A stretch of 64,000 nt of DNA from Sulfitobacter sp. 20_GPM-1509m (GCF_000620505.1 NZ_JIBC01000005.1:496001-560000); one strand, 5' to 3'; shown: positions 34,580-47,709, numbered from the stretch's first letter. Made by a program: numbers and translations. Notes: a model not told the origin generated them from the sequence alone.

Positions 34580-35463
34580 TCAAACACCTCAGGTTCTTGG
34601 GGTGAGCGTTCAATTTTATCGGTATGGAACACAATGTCTATGAGCGTTCCCGGGCAGAAGCCTCGCTGTTCATATAGCGTGAACTTCGGCTCAGTTCCAG
34701 CTTTTTGAATTTTTACCTCCGCGGTGCCTGAGTGAATTTCAAGCCTACCATTTAGGTTCGCGACGACAATCTGCTTAAGGTAGTGCAGACCAACTCCCTG
34801 GTTGTTCGGCTGAGACTTAGCTGTAAATCCGTCTTCGAATGCTAATTGGATGGCTTTCGCATCGGTCACACCAGACGCAGATCCTACCCTTCGAGCAGTT
34901 GTCGGAATGCCGGGACCGAGGTCAGCAAGGCTAATTCTTATTTCTCTCTCGTTCGGATACCATTGCGCAAAGATGGAACCACTTTCGGCGTCAGTATGAT
35001 CCGAAATATTATTGAAAAGTTCCTTAATGCATGTGCCAAGTTCTGAGAGATCACGAACGGGAATTCCCGAAGAAGTTGAAAGCCACGAAATCAGTTTGTT
35101 TTCTATCCACAGCAAAGCTGCTTCGTTGCTAATTTCAATCAGAGGCACCGTAGTTGCGCGCGGCCTACTATGAGCCCGCAGAAGTTCGCCAGAGTGCTGT
35201 AGAAAGAATTGAGAGTCGTCTAAAAAACGAATGCATTCCATATGTGTGTTGGTGCCAACATAGGCAACCTCGCATCCGTTGTGACGAAGATGGCGGGTGA
35301 CGTTGCTCAAAAACACCACACCAGATGGTCGCACGAAACGGAGTCTCGTAAAATCAAACTCAACTCTCCTTGGAAGTTCAGCAGAACCCAAAAGTTGCTG
35401 ACTTACACTTCGAAATAGATTTGGAGCTCGAAACTGTGAGGGCAGATAAATTTTTGTTTTCAT
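34573..35463 (-). CDS. STAS-like/HATPase (GHKL) protein
   Basis: A 296-aa protein from the ATG at 35463, with AGAAGG 5 bases upstream. Residues about 1-95 form a STAS-like domain ('VEFDFTRLRFVRPSGVVFLS', 'GCEVAYVGTNTHMECI'). Residues about 140-270 are a GHKL ATPase: N box 'CIKELFNNISDHTDAESGS', G1 'ISLADLGPGIP', G2 'NNQGVGLHYLKQIVVANL'. No dimerisation/phosphoacceptor His box or sensor domain is present, so it resembles anti-sigma-type serine kinases more than histidine kinases. It is paired with a separate STAS-like gene. Output unknown. Confidence 0.8.
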   Translation of the reverse strand: MKTKIYLPSQFRAPNLFRSVSQQLLGSAELPRRVEFDFTRLRFVRPSGVVFLSNVTRHLRHNGCEVAYVGTNTHMECIRFLDDSQFFLQHSGELLRAHSRPRATTVPLIEISNEAALLWIENKLISWLSTSSGIPVRDLSELGTCIKELFNNISDHTDAESGSIFAQWYPNEREIRISLADLGPGIPTTARRVGSASGVTDAKAIQLAFEDGFTAKSQPNNQGVGLHYLKQIVVANLNGRLEIHSGTAEVKIQKAGTEPKFTLYEQRGFCPGTLIDIVFHTDKIERSPQEPEVFEW

Positions 35464-35704
35464 GCAAACCTTCTTACTGATCGCCATAGCTTTGGTCGAC
35501 GTCTGCAATGCTACAATGCTCGCGCCACAGGATTCGCCCTGACGACAGTCACTACTGTCTCTGAACGACTTTACGTGCACACTGCATGCATACTTGGAGA
35601 CCACTTGTCCCCCAAACTCGCTTTGCTAGGTGGAGTTTTTGCTTTTTCGGCTAGGGGTACTCTAAGTACAGTTATCAATGCTTGGCTAGAAAGGAGAGCT
35701 TAAA

Positions 35705-35878
35705 GTGAAATATTTAGTTGTGAAAGCGGTCAGTACCTCAGGCCTCACCGAGGCAGTTTGTGAATGGCTGGACAAAGGATGGAAGCCGCATGGGAGCGTG
35801 GGCATTTCATCGGTTCTAACGGACGATGGACAAATTAGAACGACCTTAGTTCAAGCTCTTACCAAGGACGCCGAATAG
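35705..35878 (+). CDS. DUF1737-like small protein
   Basis: A 57-aa protein from a GTG at 35705, preceded by an AAGGAGAG. It starts 'MKYLVVKAVSTSGLTEAV' and has 'LDKGWKPHGSVGISSVLTD', then ends with 'TLVQALTKDAE'. The beta-alpha-'GW-P-G-' pattern is that of DUF1737. It is divergent from the HATPase gene and lies near the right end of the element. Function unknown. Confidence 0.65.
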   Translation: MKYLVVKAVSTSGLTEAVCEWLDKGWKPHGSVGISSVLTDDGQIRTTLVQALTKDAE

Positions 35879-35925
35879 CTGTCCCGCACTGCATTGCATT
35901 AACTATCTAGACTCTAGGTCGCCCC

Positions 35926-36011
35926 AGAAGTTAAATTCCACTCCGTGGAGAACTTCTTTCCGAAAGCTCTAGCCTGAAACGAGGCGGGCAACGGCCCGGG
36001 GAAGGAGGTGA
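35926..36011 (+). ncRNA. Structured leader before the 44-aa gene
   Basis: Three hairpins follow each other: a long one with arms AGAAGTT (35926-35932) and AACTTCT (35951-35957) enclosing TCCAC/GTGGA; a short GCCT (35972-35975)/AGGC (35982-35985); and GGGC (35986-35989)/GCCC (35994-35997). Right after comes AAGGAGGTGA (36002-36011), almost fully complementary to the 16S 3' end. This is more structure than an ordinary 5' leader and may control translation. The first hairpin might instead terminate the DUF1737-like gene. Confidence 0.4.
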
Positions 36012-36017
36012 GTGTCA

Positions 36018-36152
36018 ATGGCACGTTCCACACGCAAAGTCGGGCGTAGTGCGATCACTGGTCGCTTTACTACGGTCGCCACGGCAAAGCGCAAGCCTAA
36101 TACGCATGTTGTAGAAACCGTGAAAAAGCCAAAAGCCCGCAAGGGTAAGTAA
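36018..36152 (+). CDS. Small basic protein, 44 aa
   Basis: A very basic peptide starting 'MARSTRKVGRSAITGRFTT' and ending 'KKPKARKGK'. The 'SAITGRFTTVATAKRKPNTH' pattern recalls a widespread family of short basic proteins in phages and islands whose function is not known. It has an outstanding Shine-Dalgarno (AAGGAGGTGA, 6 bases before ATG) and is followed by a clear terminator, so it is probably strongly translated. Nucleic-acid binding is possible from charge. Confidence 0.7.
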   Translation: MARSTRKVGRSAITGRFTTVATAKRKPNTHVVETVKKPKARKGK

Positions 36153-36156
36153 GCTT

Positions 36157-36198
36157 CAGGGTGGCTTTTCTGTGAGAGGAGTGGCCACCCTGTTTATT
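36157..36198 (+). terminator. Rho-independent terminator after the 44-aa gene
   Basis: CAGGGTGGC (36157-36165) and GCCACCCTG (36184-36192) form a perfect 9-bp stem, followed by TTTATT. It begins 5 bases after the stop codon of the 44-aa gene. Confidence 0.75.
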
Positions 36199-36476
36199 CC
36201 ATGTTTTCCATATTGAATCAAAGATTTAAACGAATCTTAAATCAATGACTTAGCTAATTTGGATCGCGCCAGTTTGGCGTTCGATGAAGGGAGAGCGTTT
36301 TTGAGATGCTACGCAACGCTGGCATGTTATCAGCACCGCTTAGTTGACCGTCTCGGCCAACAAAACTGGTTTAACCAAAACCACGATCACCGAACGTCAA
36401 AGGACGGGCGGGGGGCCGCACGGGGGGCCAAAAAGCACAGCGTGCGATGTTATATAATGAATTCAATATCTTAACG
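36199..36476. other. Right-end non-coding region of the element
   Basis: A gene-free stretch inside the right repeat. It contains an A+T-rich nested inverted repeat around AAGATT (36221-36226)/AATCTT (36233-36238), and the GGGGGGCC tandem at 36410-36429. It may be the attachment arm region where integrase and accessory proteins bind. Confidence 0.45.
36410..36429. repeat. Tandem GGGGGGCC motif at the right end (possible integrase arm site)
   Basis: GGGGGGCC at 36410-36417 and 36422-36429, a 12-base period, in the same orientation as the GGGGGACC pair beside the integrase start. It lies 48 bases inside the right direct repeat. Confidence 0.5.
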
Positions 36477-36484
36477 GGGAAAAA

Positions 36485-36570
<86 letters not shown>

Positions 36571-36763
36571 ACGGGTGGTGTCGCGTCGTTTAGGCAAGCT
36601 GGCGGGGGGTGTCAAACAGATTCTCTTCTGTTTTTCGGGTTCAGGCCCGAGTTTTTGCAAATTTTGCCCGCCGACAGCGAAACCGTGCCAAATTGCCGTC
36701 TTGTCTGGCGCGGGCGCGCCCGTTAGACCCGACTGCAACGAATTGCCCCAAGGAGCTATTGCG

Positions 36764-37744
36764 ATGTCCAAGCTGGTCACTATCTACGGCGGGTCCGGGT
36801 TTGTCGGGCGCTATGTTGCGCGTCGCATGGCCAAGGCAGGCTGGCGCGTCCGCGTCGCCGTGCGCCGCCCCAACGAGGCGATCTTTGTCAAACCTTACGG
36901 TGTCGTGGGCCAGGTCGAGCCGGTGTTGTGCAACATCCGCGACGATGCGTCGGTTGCCGAGGTGATGATGGGTGCCGATGCGGTGATCAACTGTGTGGGC
37001 ATTCTGGCCGTGAACGGCAAGAACACCTTTGACGCTGTACAGGCCGAAGGTGCGGCCCGCGTCGCGCGGATTGCCGCGCAACAGGGCGTTGCCAAGCTGG
37101 TGCACATCTCGGCCATCGGTGCCGATGTGGACGCTGACAGCGATTACGCCCGCACGAAGGGCGAAGGCGAGGCCGCTGTGCTGGAGCATATGCCCAAGGC
37201 CGTGATCCTGCGGCCGTCCATCGTGTTCGGTCCAGAGGACGAATTCTTTAACCGCTTCGCCGGCATGACCCGCATGGGGCCGATCCTGCCCGTGGTTGGC
37301 GCCGATACGAAATTCCAGCCTGTTTATGTGGAGGATGTCGCCCGCGCCGCCGAGGCTGCGGTGATCCGTGACGACGTGACGGGTGTCTACGAGCTTGGCG
37401 GGCCGGACGTCGATACATTCCGTGAACTGATGGCGCAGATGCTGCAAGTGATCCGCCGCCGCCGTCTGGTGCTGAACGTGCCCTTTGGCATTGCGCGTAT
37501 TGTGGCGGCCCTGGCTGGTCTGGGGCAGACGCTGTCGCTGGGAATCGTCAAGGCGCCGATCACAGGCGATCAGGTGAAAAACCTGCGCCACGACAATGTG
37601 GTCAGCGAGGGCGCGCGCGGCTTCGCCGAGCTGGGGATCGAGCCCGTCGCCATGGAATCGGTGCTGCCGGACTATCTGTGGCGGTTCCGTCCGTCGGGTC
37701 AGTACGATGCGATCAAGGAAAGCGCGAAAAACCTGCGCGCTTAA
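36764..37744 (+). CDS. NDUFA9-like complex I-associated short-chain dehydrogenase
   Basis: A 326-aa atypical SDR. The NAD(P) motif is 'LVTIYGGSGFVGRYVARRMA' and further signatures are 'GADAVINCVGILAVNGKNTF' and 'RPSIVFGPEDEFFNRFAGM'. The catalytic Tyr/Lys pair lies in 'DYARTKGEGEAAVL'. Bacterial members are annotated as complex I NDUFA9 subunit family proteins, and may help quinone or complex I functions. The ATG at 36764 follows AAGGAG. The 3' end overlaps the convergent uppP by 4 bases. Confidence 0.9.
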   Translation: MSKLVTIYGGSGFVGRYVARRMAKAGWRVRVAVRRPNEAIFVKPYGVVGQVEPVLCNIRDDASVAEVMMGADAVINCVGILAVNGKNTFDAVQAEGAARVARIAAQQGVAKLVHISAIGADVDADSDYARTKGEGEAAVLEHMPKAVILRPSIVFGPEDEFFNRFAGMTRMGPILPVVGADTKFQPVYVEDVARAAEAAVIRDDVTGVYELGGPDVDTFRELMAQMLQVIRRRRLVLNVPFGIARIVAALAGLGQTLSLGIVKAPITGDQVKNLRHDNVVSEGARGFAELGIEPVAMESVLPDYLWRFRPSGQYDAIKESAKNLRA

Positions 37745-38544
37745 CTATACGCCCACCAGAGCAGAAACAGCCCAAAGATGATGCGGTAGATCACGTAAGG
37801 CGTGAAATCGACGCTTTTGAGAAGCTTCATCATCAGCTTCAGTGACAGCAGGGCGGCGACAAAGGCAAAGGCGGCCGCGATGCCGCCGTCGCGGGCCAGT
37901 GCCCAATTTGCCTGACCCACCACATCCGCGCCCAGCAGTACGCCTGAGGCGATGATTGTCGGGATCGACATCAGCATCGACAGGGTCGCCGCAGATTCAC
38001 GGTCATAGCCCAGCTTGCGCGCTGCAGTAATGGTGATGCCCGACCGCGAGGTGCCGGGGATCAGGGCGATGACCTGCGCCAGTCCCATCGCAACCGCATC
38101 CTTCAGGGTCCAGTCGTCCTTGGCCTTGGTCGTCGCGCCGGTACGGTCCGCCCAGTACAGCACGATGCCAAAGCCCAGCATCGCCCAGCCGATCACGGCA
38201 ACCGACCGCATGGCCTCGTCCAGACCGGCCAGTTTGATGGCAAGGCCCACGATCATCACGGGCACGGTCGAGATCATCAGCAGAAAGGCCAGCATGGCCC
38301 CCGGCGTGTCGACCTTGCCGCGCGCCAGCCTGCCCAGCCCGACCAGCGCGCTGCGGACGTCCCGCCAGAAATACAGGATCACGGCAAGCAGCGTGCCAAC
38401 ATGCACGGCGACATCAATCGCCAGCCCCTGATCTTGTGCGCCCGAGAGCGCGGGGAGCAGGATCAGATGGCCCGAGCTGCTGATAGGAAGGAATTCGGTG
38501 ATGCCTTGGATGACGGCGGCGATCAGCAGATAATACAATGACAT
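37741..38544 (-). CDS. uppP: Undecaprenyl-diphosphatase
   Basis: A 267-aa polytopic membrane protein of the BacA/UppP family. Catalytic motifs are 'GITEFLPISSSGHLIL' near the N terminus and 'IPGTSRSGITITAARKLG' near residue 165. It dephosphorylates undecaprenyl pyrophosphate so that the lipid carrier can be reused for peptidoglycan and surface polysaccharides. About seven or eight membrane helices. The ATG at 38544 is preferred over 38556. Members also give bacitracin tolerance. Confidence 0.95.
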   Translation of the reverse strand: MSLYYLLIAAVIQGITEFLPISSSGHLILLPALSGAQDQGLAIDVAVHVGTLLAVILYFWRDVRSALVGLGRLARGKVDTPGAMLAFLLMISTVPVMIVGLAIKLAGLDEAMRSVAVIGWAMLGFGIVLYWADRTGATTKAKDDWTLKDAVAMGLAQVIALIPGTSRSGITITAARKLGYDRESAATLSMLMSIPTIIASGVLLGADVVGQANWALARDGGIAAAFAFVAALLSLKLMMKLLKSVDFTPYVIYRIIFGLFLLWWAYS

Positions 38545-38762
38545 GGAAGTCCCCAAATGGCCCGCTGACGCTGGTATAATTCCTGCGAATCAAATTGAAA
38601 GCGTCAATATAGGTCCGATACGGAACCATTAATGCTGGGATTCCTCCAAAAATATCGTAGCGAGGTCGAAAAAGATTAATATAGGTCAGCATTGCTGCCT
38701 TTTAATGTTGTCGGACATCCTTTATCAGGCCCGCAGAGGACCCCAAGCAAGGTAGGTAATCC

Positions 38763-40202
38763 ATGGCCAAGCAGCCGATGCTGAAATTCGTAACCGTTGA
38801 ACGGGACATGCCGCAAAAGCGTGAAGCCCAGCAGCGCCGCGAGGATTTCAACGAAATCTACGCCGAGTTTGCACAAGCCAAGGCCAAGGAGCAATCCAGC
38901 CGGTGCAGCCAGTGCGGCGTGCCCTATTGCCAGACGCACTGCCCGTTGCACAACAACATCCCCGACTGGCTGCGCATGACTGCCGAGGGTCGTTTGAAAG
39001 AAGCCTACGAGATTTCGCAGGCCACCAACACCTTCCCCGAGATCTGCGGTCGCATCTGCCCGCAGGACCGTCTGTGCGAGGGCAACTGTGTGATCGAACA
39101 GTCGGGCCACGGTACCGTGACCATCGGCGCGGTCGAGAAATATATCACCGACACCGCCTGGGACGAGGGTTGGGTTCTGCCGATCAAGCCATCGACCGAG
39201 CGTGCCGAAAGCGTTGGTATCATCGGCGCGGGCCCCGGCGGTCTGGCCGCTGCGGACGTGCTGCGCCGGGCTGGTGTGCAGGTCACGGTCTATGACCGCT
39301 ACGACCGCGCGGGCGGATTGCTGACCTACGGTATTCCCGGTTTCAAACTGGAAAAAGACGTGGTCATGCGCCGGAACGATCAACTGGCGCAGGGCGGGGT
39401 GGCGTTCGAACTGAATTGCAACGTGGGCGAAGACATCAGCTTTGCCGATCTGCGGGCGAAACATGATGCGATCATCATTGCCACCGGCGTTTACAAAAGC
39501 CGCGACCTGACCGCGCCCAACAGCACGTCCAAGGGCGTGGTGCGTGCGATTGATTTCCTGACCGCCAGCAACCGCAAGAGCTTTGGCGACGATGTGCCGG
39601 AATTCGACAGCGGCGAGCTGAACGCGAAAGGCAAGCGTATCGTGGTCATCGGCGGTGGTGATACCGCGATGGACTGTGTGCGCACGTCGATCCGCCAGGG
39701 GGCCACATCGGTGAAATGTCTGTACCGCCGCGACCGCGCCAACATGCCGGGCAGCCAGCGCGAAGTGCAGAACGCCGAGGAAGAAGGCGTGGTGTTCGAA
39801 TGGCTGAGCGCGCCCAAGGGCTTTACCGAAAAGGACGGCAATGTCACTGGTGTCATGGTGCAAAAAATGCGTCTGGGTGCCGCTGATGCCACAGGCCGCC
39901 AATCGCCCGAGATCATCGAAGGTGCGGATTACGTCGAGGACGCGGACATCGTTATCATGGCGCTGGGCTTCGAGCCCGAGGCGCTGCCGACGCTGTGGGA
40001 CCAGCCCGACCTGGAAGTGACCCGTTGGGGCACCGTGATGGCCGAGTTCACAACGGGCAAGACCGCGATGGATGGCGTCTATGCCGTTGGTGATATCGTG
40101 CGCGGCGCGTCCTTGGTCGTGTGGGCTATTCGTGACGGACGCGATTGCGCCAATGCGATTCTGGAACAGATGGCCGCACCGCAGCAGGTCGCGGCAGAGT
40201 AG
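38763..40202 (+). CDS. gltD: Glutamate synthase (NADPH) small subunit
   Basis: A 479-aa flavoprotein that passes electrons from NADPH to the GltB flavin and iron-sulfur site. The N-terminal cysteine clusters are 'SRCSQCGVPYCQTHCPLHN' and 'CGRICPQDRLCEGNC' for the [4Fe-4S] centres. FAD and NADPH motifs are 'GIIGAGPGGLAAADVLRRAG' and 'RIVVIGGGDTAMDCVRTSIR'. The C-terminal 'DGVYAVGDIVRGASLVVWAI' is the conserved FAD block. Two GFA-family genes separate it from gltB, which is unusual. Confidence 0.96.
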   Translation: MAKQPMLKFVTVERDMPQKREAQQRREDFNEIYAEFAQAKAKEQSSRCSQCGVPYCQTHCPLHNNIPDWLRMTAEGRLKEAYEISQATNTFPEICGRICPQDRLCEGNCVIEQSGHGTVTIGAVEKYITDTAWDEGWVLPIKPSTERAESVGIIGAGPGGLAAADVLRRAGVQVTVYDRYDRAGGLLTYGIPGFKLEKDVVMRRNDQLAQGGVAFELNCNVGEDISFADLRAKHDAIIIATGVYKSRDLTAPNSTSKGVVRAIDFLTASNRKSFGDDVPEFDSGELNAKGKRIVVIGGGDTAMDCVRTSIRQGATSVKCLYRRDRANMPGSQREVQNAEEEGVVFEWLSAPKGFTEKDGNVTGVMVQKMRLGAADATGRQSPEIIEGADYVEDADIVIMALGFEPEALPTLWDQPDLEVTRWGTVMAEFTTGKTAMDGVYAVGDIVRGASLVVWAIRDGRDCANAILEQMAAPQQVAAE

Positions 40203-40249
40203 GCACAAGGCCGCCACGATTGGCGGTCTTTACCCAAGCGAGACAGGAC

Positions 40250-40696
40250 ATGACCGAGGTTAACTCTGAACAGATCAAGGGGCGGTGCTTGTGCGGCGCG
40301 GTGACGGTTGCCGTCACTGGTCCCTTGGGCAATGCTTCGGCTTGCCACTGTTCGGCGTGCACCCGTTGGACTGGGTCGGTTCTGATGGGTCTGGATATCC
40401 CGCGCGAACGGGTCACTTATGCCGGTCCGATCAAATCATATGCCTCGTCCAGCTTTTCCGAGCGGGCATGGTGCGAGAACTGCGGCACCGCGGTCTGGTT
40501 TGCCGATACCGAAGGCGAAGGTGCTGCCAATCTGGAGTTGTCGCCGGGTCTGTTCGACGGCTTTGGCGGGGCTGCGCTGACGCGCGTTGTTTATGCCGAT
40601 TGCGCACCGACGGGTGTGGTGTTGGGCGGTGATCTGCAACGGGTCAGCAAGGCGGATTACGAAGCGACACATCTTCATGTGGAGGATACGGAGTGA
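40250..40696 (+). CDS. GFA-family protein (first copy)
   Basis: A 148-aa zinc protein of the GFA family (Gfa-like glutathione-binding fold). Metal cysteines are seen in 'IKGRCLCGAVTVAVTG', 'SACHCSACTRWTGSVLMG' and 'AWCENCGTAVWFAD'. The family name comes from formaldehyde-activating enzyme, but most members have no proved function and may bind glutathione adducts. It begins 47 bases after gltD, and its stop overlaps the second copy by 4 bases (GTGA). Confidence 0.88.
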   Translation: MTEVNSEQIKGRCLCGAVTVAVTGPLGNASACHCSACTRWTGSVLMGLDIPRERVTYAGPIKSYASSSFSERAWCENCGTAVWFADTEGEGAANLELSPGLFDGFGGAALTRVVYADCAPTGVVLGGDLQRVSKADYEATHLHVEDTE

Positions 40697-41117
40697 GCCA
40701 GCCTATCAACGGCCAATGCCTGTGCGGCGCCGTGACCGTGGCGGCCACCGTGACCGATCCCGTGTTGCGGGCCTGTCATTGCGACATGTGCCGCGCCCAC
40801 ACCAGCGGCATGTTCGTGTCGTTGACCACCGATGCAGGCAGCCTGCGCTTTGACGGCCCCGTGACGACCTATGCCTCGTCCGACTGGGCCAATCGCGGCT
40901 TTTGCGCGACCTGCGGGTCGACGCTGTTTTACGAGATTCCCGCCGCCGGCGAACGCAATGTCGCGGCGGGATTGTTCAAGAATGCGGCAAACGCGCCGCT
41001 GGTACTGGAATTTTTCGCGGACATGTGTCCGCAGGGCTATGCGTTGGCCGGCGATCATCGTCGACTGAGCACGCCCGAGACAATCGCGATGTTCGCGCCC
41101 GTAGAAGGAGACGACCA

Positions 41118-41121
<4 letters not shown>
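40693..41121 (+). CDS. GFA-family protein (second copy)
   Basis: A 142-aa paralogue of the gene before it. The same cysteine pattern is present: 'GQCLCGAVTVAATV', 'RACHCDMCRAHTSGMF' and 'FCATCGSTLFYEIP'. It starts with GTG at 40693 and its stop overlaps the gltB ATG (ATGA). Tandem copies suggest duplication followed by divergence. Translational coupling to gltB suggests co-regulation with nitrogen assimilation, whatever its chemistry. Confidence 0.87.
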
Positions 41122-45647
<4,526 letters not shown>

Positions 45648-45654
45648 GAGACGA

Positions 45655-45671
45655 TGGGGCCTTTTGGCCCT
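45655..45671. terminator. Short hairpin after gltB
   Basis: GGGCC and GGCCC arms separated by TTTT, 10 bases after the gltB stop and just before the convergent small gene's stop. There is no T-run, so termination is uncertain. Confidence 0.35.
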
Positions 45672-45966
45672 ATCGCTGCATCATCGCGGCGCGCGCGTTG
45701 CGCATGCGCACGGCGTTGTCGCGTGATCCGACATAGGTGTTTTCTGCCAGAATGTCGGCCACGCGGCCCACGTTCGTGCCCATCTTGGCGGCGATGATGT
45801 TTTCGTCGTTGCCGGACCAGCTGAGCAGCCATACCGTTGCTGCATCAGCATAGCTGAGCACGGCAGGCTGTGGTGTGGTATACAGCCCGGCAGAGCCGGA
45901 CGCGCTGAGTGCGGTAATCATCCCGATGTCTCCATGTTGCGTTGCGGGAGTTGCGTAATCGGCCAT
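45670..45966 (-). CDS. Hypothetical small protein
   Basis: A 98-aa protein starting 'MADYATPATQHGDIGM'. The C-terminal half includes 'NDENIIAAKMGTNVGRVADI' and 'RMRNARAAMMQR', a pattern that could be a helix-turn-helix, preceded by a Ser/Gly/Ala-rich part. A second possible start is Met16 (45921). It lies between gltB and mtgA and reads toward gltB. I do not recognise a named family. Confidence 0.55.
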   Translation of the reverse strand: MADYATPATQHGDIGMITALSASGSAGLYTTPQPAVLSYADAATVWLLSWSGNDENIIAAKMGTNVGRVADILAENTYVGSRDNAVRMRNARAAMMQR

Positions 45967-46254
45967 GCAGCCGTGTCATCACACTAGCATGGAATGCCGC
46001 GTGCATGCGCCGATTAACAAATTGATATTTCTTAAATTTTTCTGCATTCGCAGCCTGCGCGTGTCTTGCCCAAAAGGGTATATTGGGGTGCCCGGGCCCT
46101 GACCCCCGACATCTGGTGCCGACTTGGCTGGAATATGGCCTGACTTGGTGCGCCGCCAGACACGGAAACCCGTCTGATTTTAGCTATTTCGCAGTTTTTC
46201 CTTAGCGTGCAGCCAATGATTGCGGGCTTTGCCGGGGACGTTTATAGCTGTTGG

Positions 46255-46968
46255 ATGGCCCGAAAAACGACGAAAAAAACCGCGAAGACCAAGACGAAAA
46301 AGCGCCTTCGCCCCGGGCGTTGGCTGTTGCGTGCCGTTTGCGCTGTGTTCGTGCTGATGGTGTTTCTGGTGGTTTTGTATTCGGTCGTGAACCCGCCCAC
46401 CACGATCTACATGGCGCAGGAATCGCGCCGCTTGGGGGGCATTGAACATAAATGGGTGCCCTTGAAAAACGTGGCCCCCGTGATGGCCCGGTCGGTCGTG
46501 GCCGCCGAGGACGCGAATTTCTGCAATCACTGGGGCTTTGACCTGGCGGCGATCCGCACCGCCATCGAAGAAGGCTCGGGTCGGGGTGCGTCGACGATCA
46601 GTCAGCAGGTGGTCAAGAACGTCTATCTCTGGCACGGGCGCAACTGGTCTCGAAAGGCACTGGAGGCGCTGATGACCCCGCTGGTCGAGGCGCTGTGGTC
46701 CAAGCGGCGGATCATCGAGGTGTATCTGAACGTGGTCGAATTCGACGAGGGCGTGTTTGGTGTCGACGCGGCCGCCCGTCACTATTTCGGTGTGGCACCG
46801 GATGCGCTGAGCGATGTGCAGGCCGCACGGCTGGCGGCGATCCTGCCATTGCCCAAAGAACGATCTGCCAGCAACCCCAGCAAATCGGTCCGGCGCCGCG
46901 CCGCTGCCGTGCTGGACGGGGCGGCAACAATTAAAGCGGATGGTCGCGCAACCTGTTTCGAGAGTTGA
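46255..46968 (+). CDS. mtgA: Monofunctional biosynthetic peptidoglycan transglycosylase
   Basis: A 237-aa GT51 enzyme. A basic N terminus is followed by one membrane anchor, 'CAVFVLMVFLVVLYSVV' (about residues 33-49). The catalytic glutamate is in 'SVVAAEDANFCNHWGFDLAA', and further GT51 motifs are 'RGASTISQQVVKNVYLWHGR', 'KRRIIEVYLNVVEF' and 'ARHYFG'. It polymerises lipid II glycan strands at the outer face of the inner membrane. I prefer the ATG at 46255 to an upstream one at 46207. Confidence 0.93.
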   Translation: MARKTTKKTAKTKTKKRLRPGRWLLRAVCAVFVLMVFLVVLYSVVNPPTTIYMAQESRRLGGIEHKWVPLKNVAPVMARSVVAAEDANFCNHWGFDLAAIRTAIEEGSGRGASTISQQVVKNVYLWHGRNWSRKALEALMTPLVEALWSKRRIIEVYLNVVEFDEGVFGVDAAARHYFGVAPDALSDVQAARLAAILPLPKERSASNPSKSVRRRAAAVLDGAATIKADGRATCFES

Positions 46969-47029
46969 AAAGCCCTCGCAGCCCGTGCAAGGAAGGTGAA
47001 CGTTTCGTTCACCCTATAACGGATGTCCC

Positions 47030-47695
47030 ATGGCCAAAATGTTTCACGTTCCCCTGTCCCCTTTCTGTCGCAAGGTCCGTCTGAGCCTTGCCGAGAAGAA
47101 GATCGGGGTTGATCTGGTAGAAGAGAAATATTGGGAGGCCGACGCCGATTTCCTGCGCCGCAACCCCGCAGCCAAGGTGCCGGTGTTGCAGTTGGACGGG
47201 ATTATCATGTCCGAAAGCGGACCGATTTGCGAATATCTGGAAGAAACGCGGCCCGAGCCGTCGTTGCTGCCCAAGGACCCGGTGGCGCGGCTGGAAGTGC
47301 GGCGGCTGGTCAACTGGTTTGACGACAAGTTTCACCACGAGGTGACATCCAAGCTGCTGTACGAGCGGGTGAACAAGAAGATGATGGGCCAAGGCTATCC
47401 CGATTCGAAGAACGTGAAAGCCGGGGCCAAGGCGATCAAATACCATCTGGATTACATGACCTGGCTGCTGGACCATCGTCGCTGGCTGGCGGGTGACCAG
47501 ATGACGCTGGCCGATTTCGCAGCCGCGGCACATCTGTCATCGCTGGACTATATCTCGGATGTGGACTGGAACCGGTCCGCCGTGGTCAAGGACTGGTACG
47601 CCAAGATCAAGAGCCGCCCGGCGTTTCGCAATATTCTGGCCGACCAGGTCCCCGGCTTTCCACCACCGCGGCATTACAATGACCTGGATTTCTAA
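47030..47695 (+). CDS. Glutathione S-transferase family protein
   Basis: A 221-aa protein with an N-terminal thioredoxin-like domain ('LSPFCRKVRLSLAEKKIGVD' with Ser/Cys near the active site, 'NPAAKVPVLQLDGIIMSES' for the cis-Pro and glutathione gamma-glutamyl site) and a C-terminal helical domain ('LAGDQMTLADFAAAAHLSSL'). The substrate cannot be assigned. It stands just before queG with a roseobacter-type intergenic sequence between them. Confidence 0.9.
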   Translation: MAKMFHVPLSPFCRKVRLSLAEKKIGVDLVEEKYWEADADFLRRNPAAKVPVLQLDGIIMSESGPICEYLEETRPEPSLLPKDPVARLEVRRLVNWFDDKFHHEVTSKLLYERVNKKMMGQGYPDSKNVKAGAKAIKYHLDYMTWLLDHRRWLAGDQMTLADFAAAAHLSSLDYISDVDWNRSAVVKDWYAKIKSRPAFRNILADQVPGFPPPRHYNDLDF

Positions 47696-47709
47696 GGCGG
47701 GCGTGGCAC

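Noticed and set aside
35464-35604. 47-residue N-terminal extension of the HATPase gene
   Set aside because: The extension is Cys/Ser-rich and unlike a domain; the ATG at 35463 has a good AGAAGG Shine-Dalgarno and starts at the STAS-like strand.
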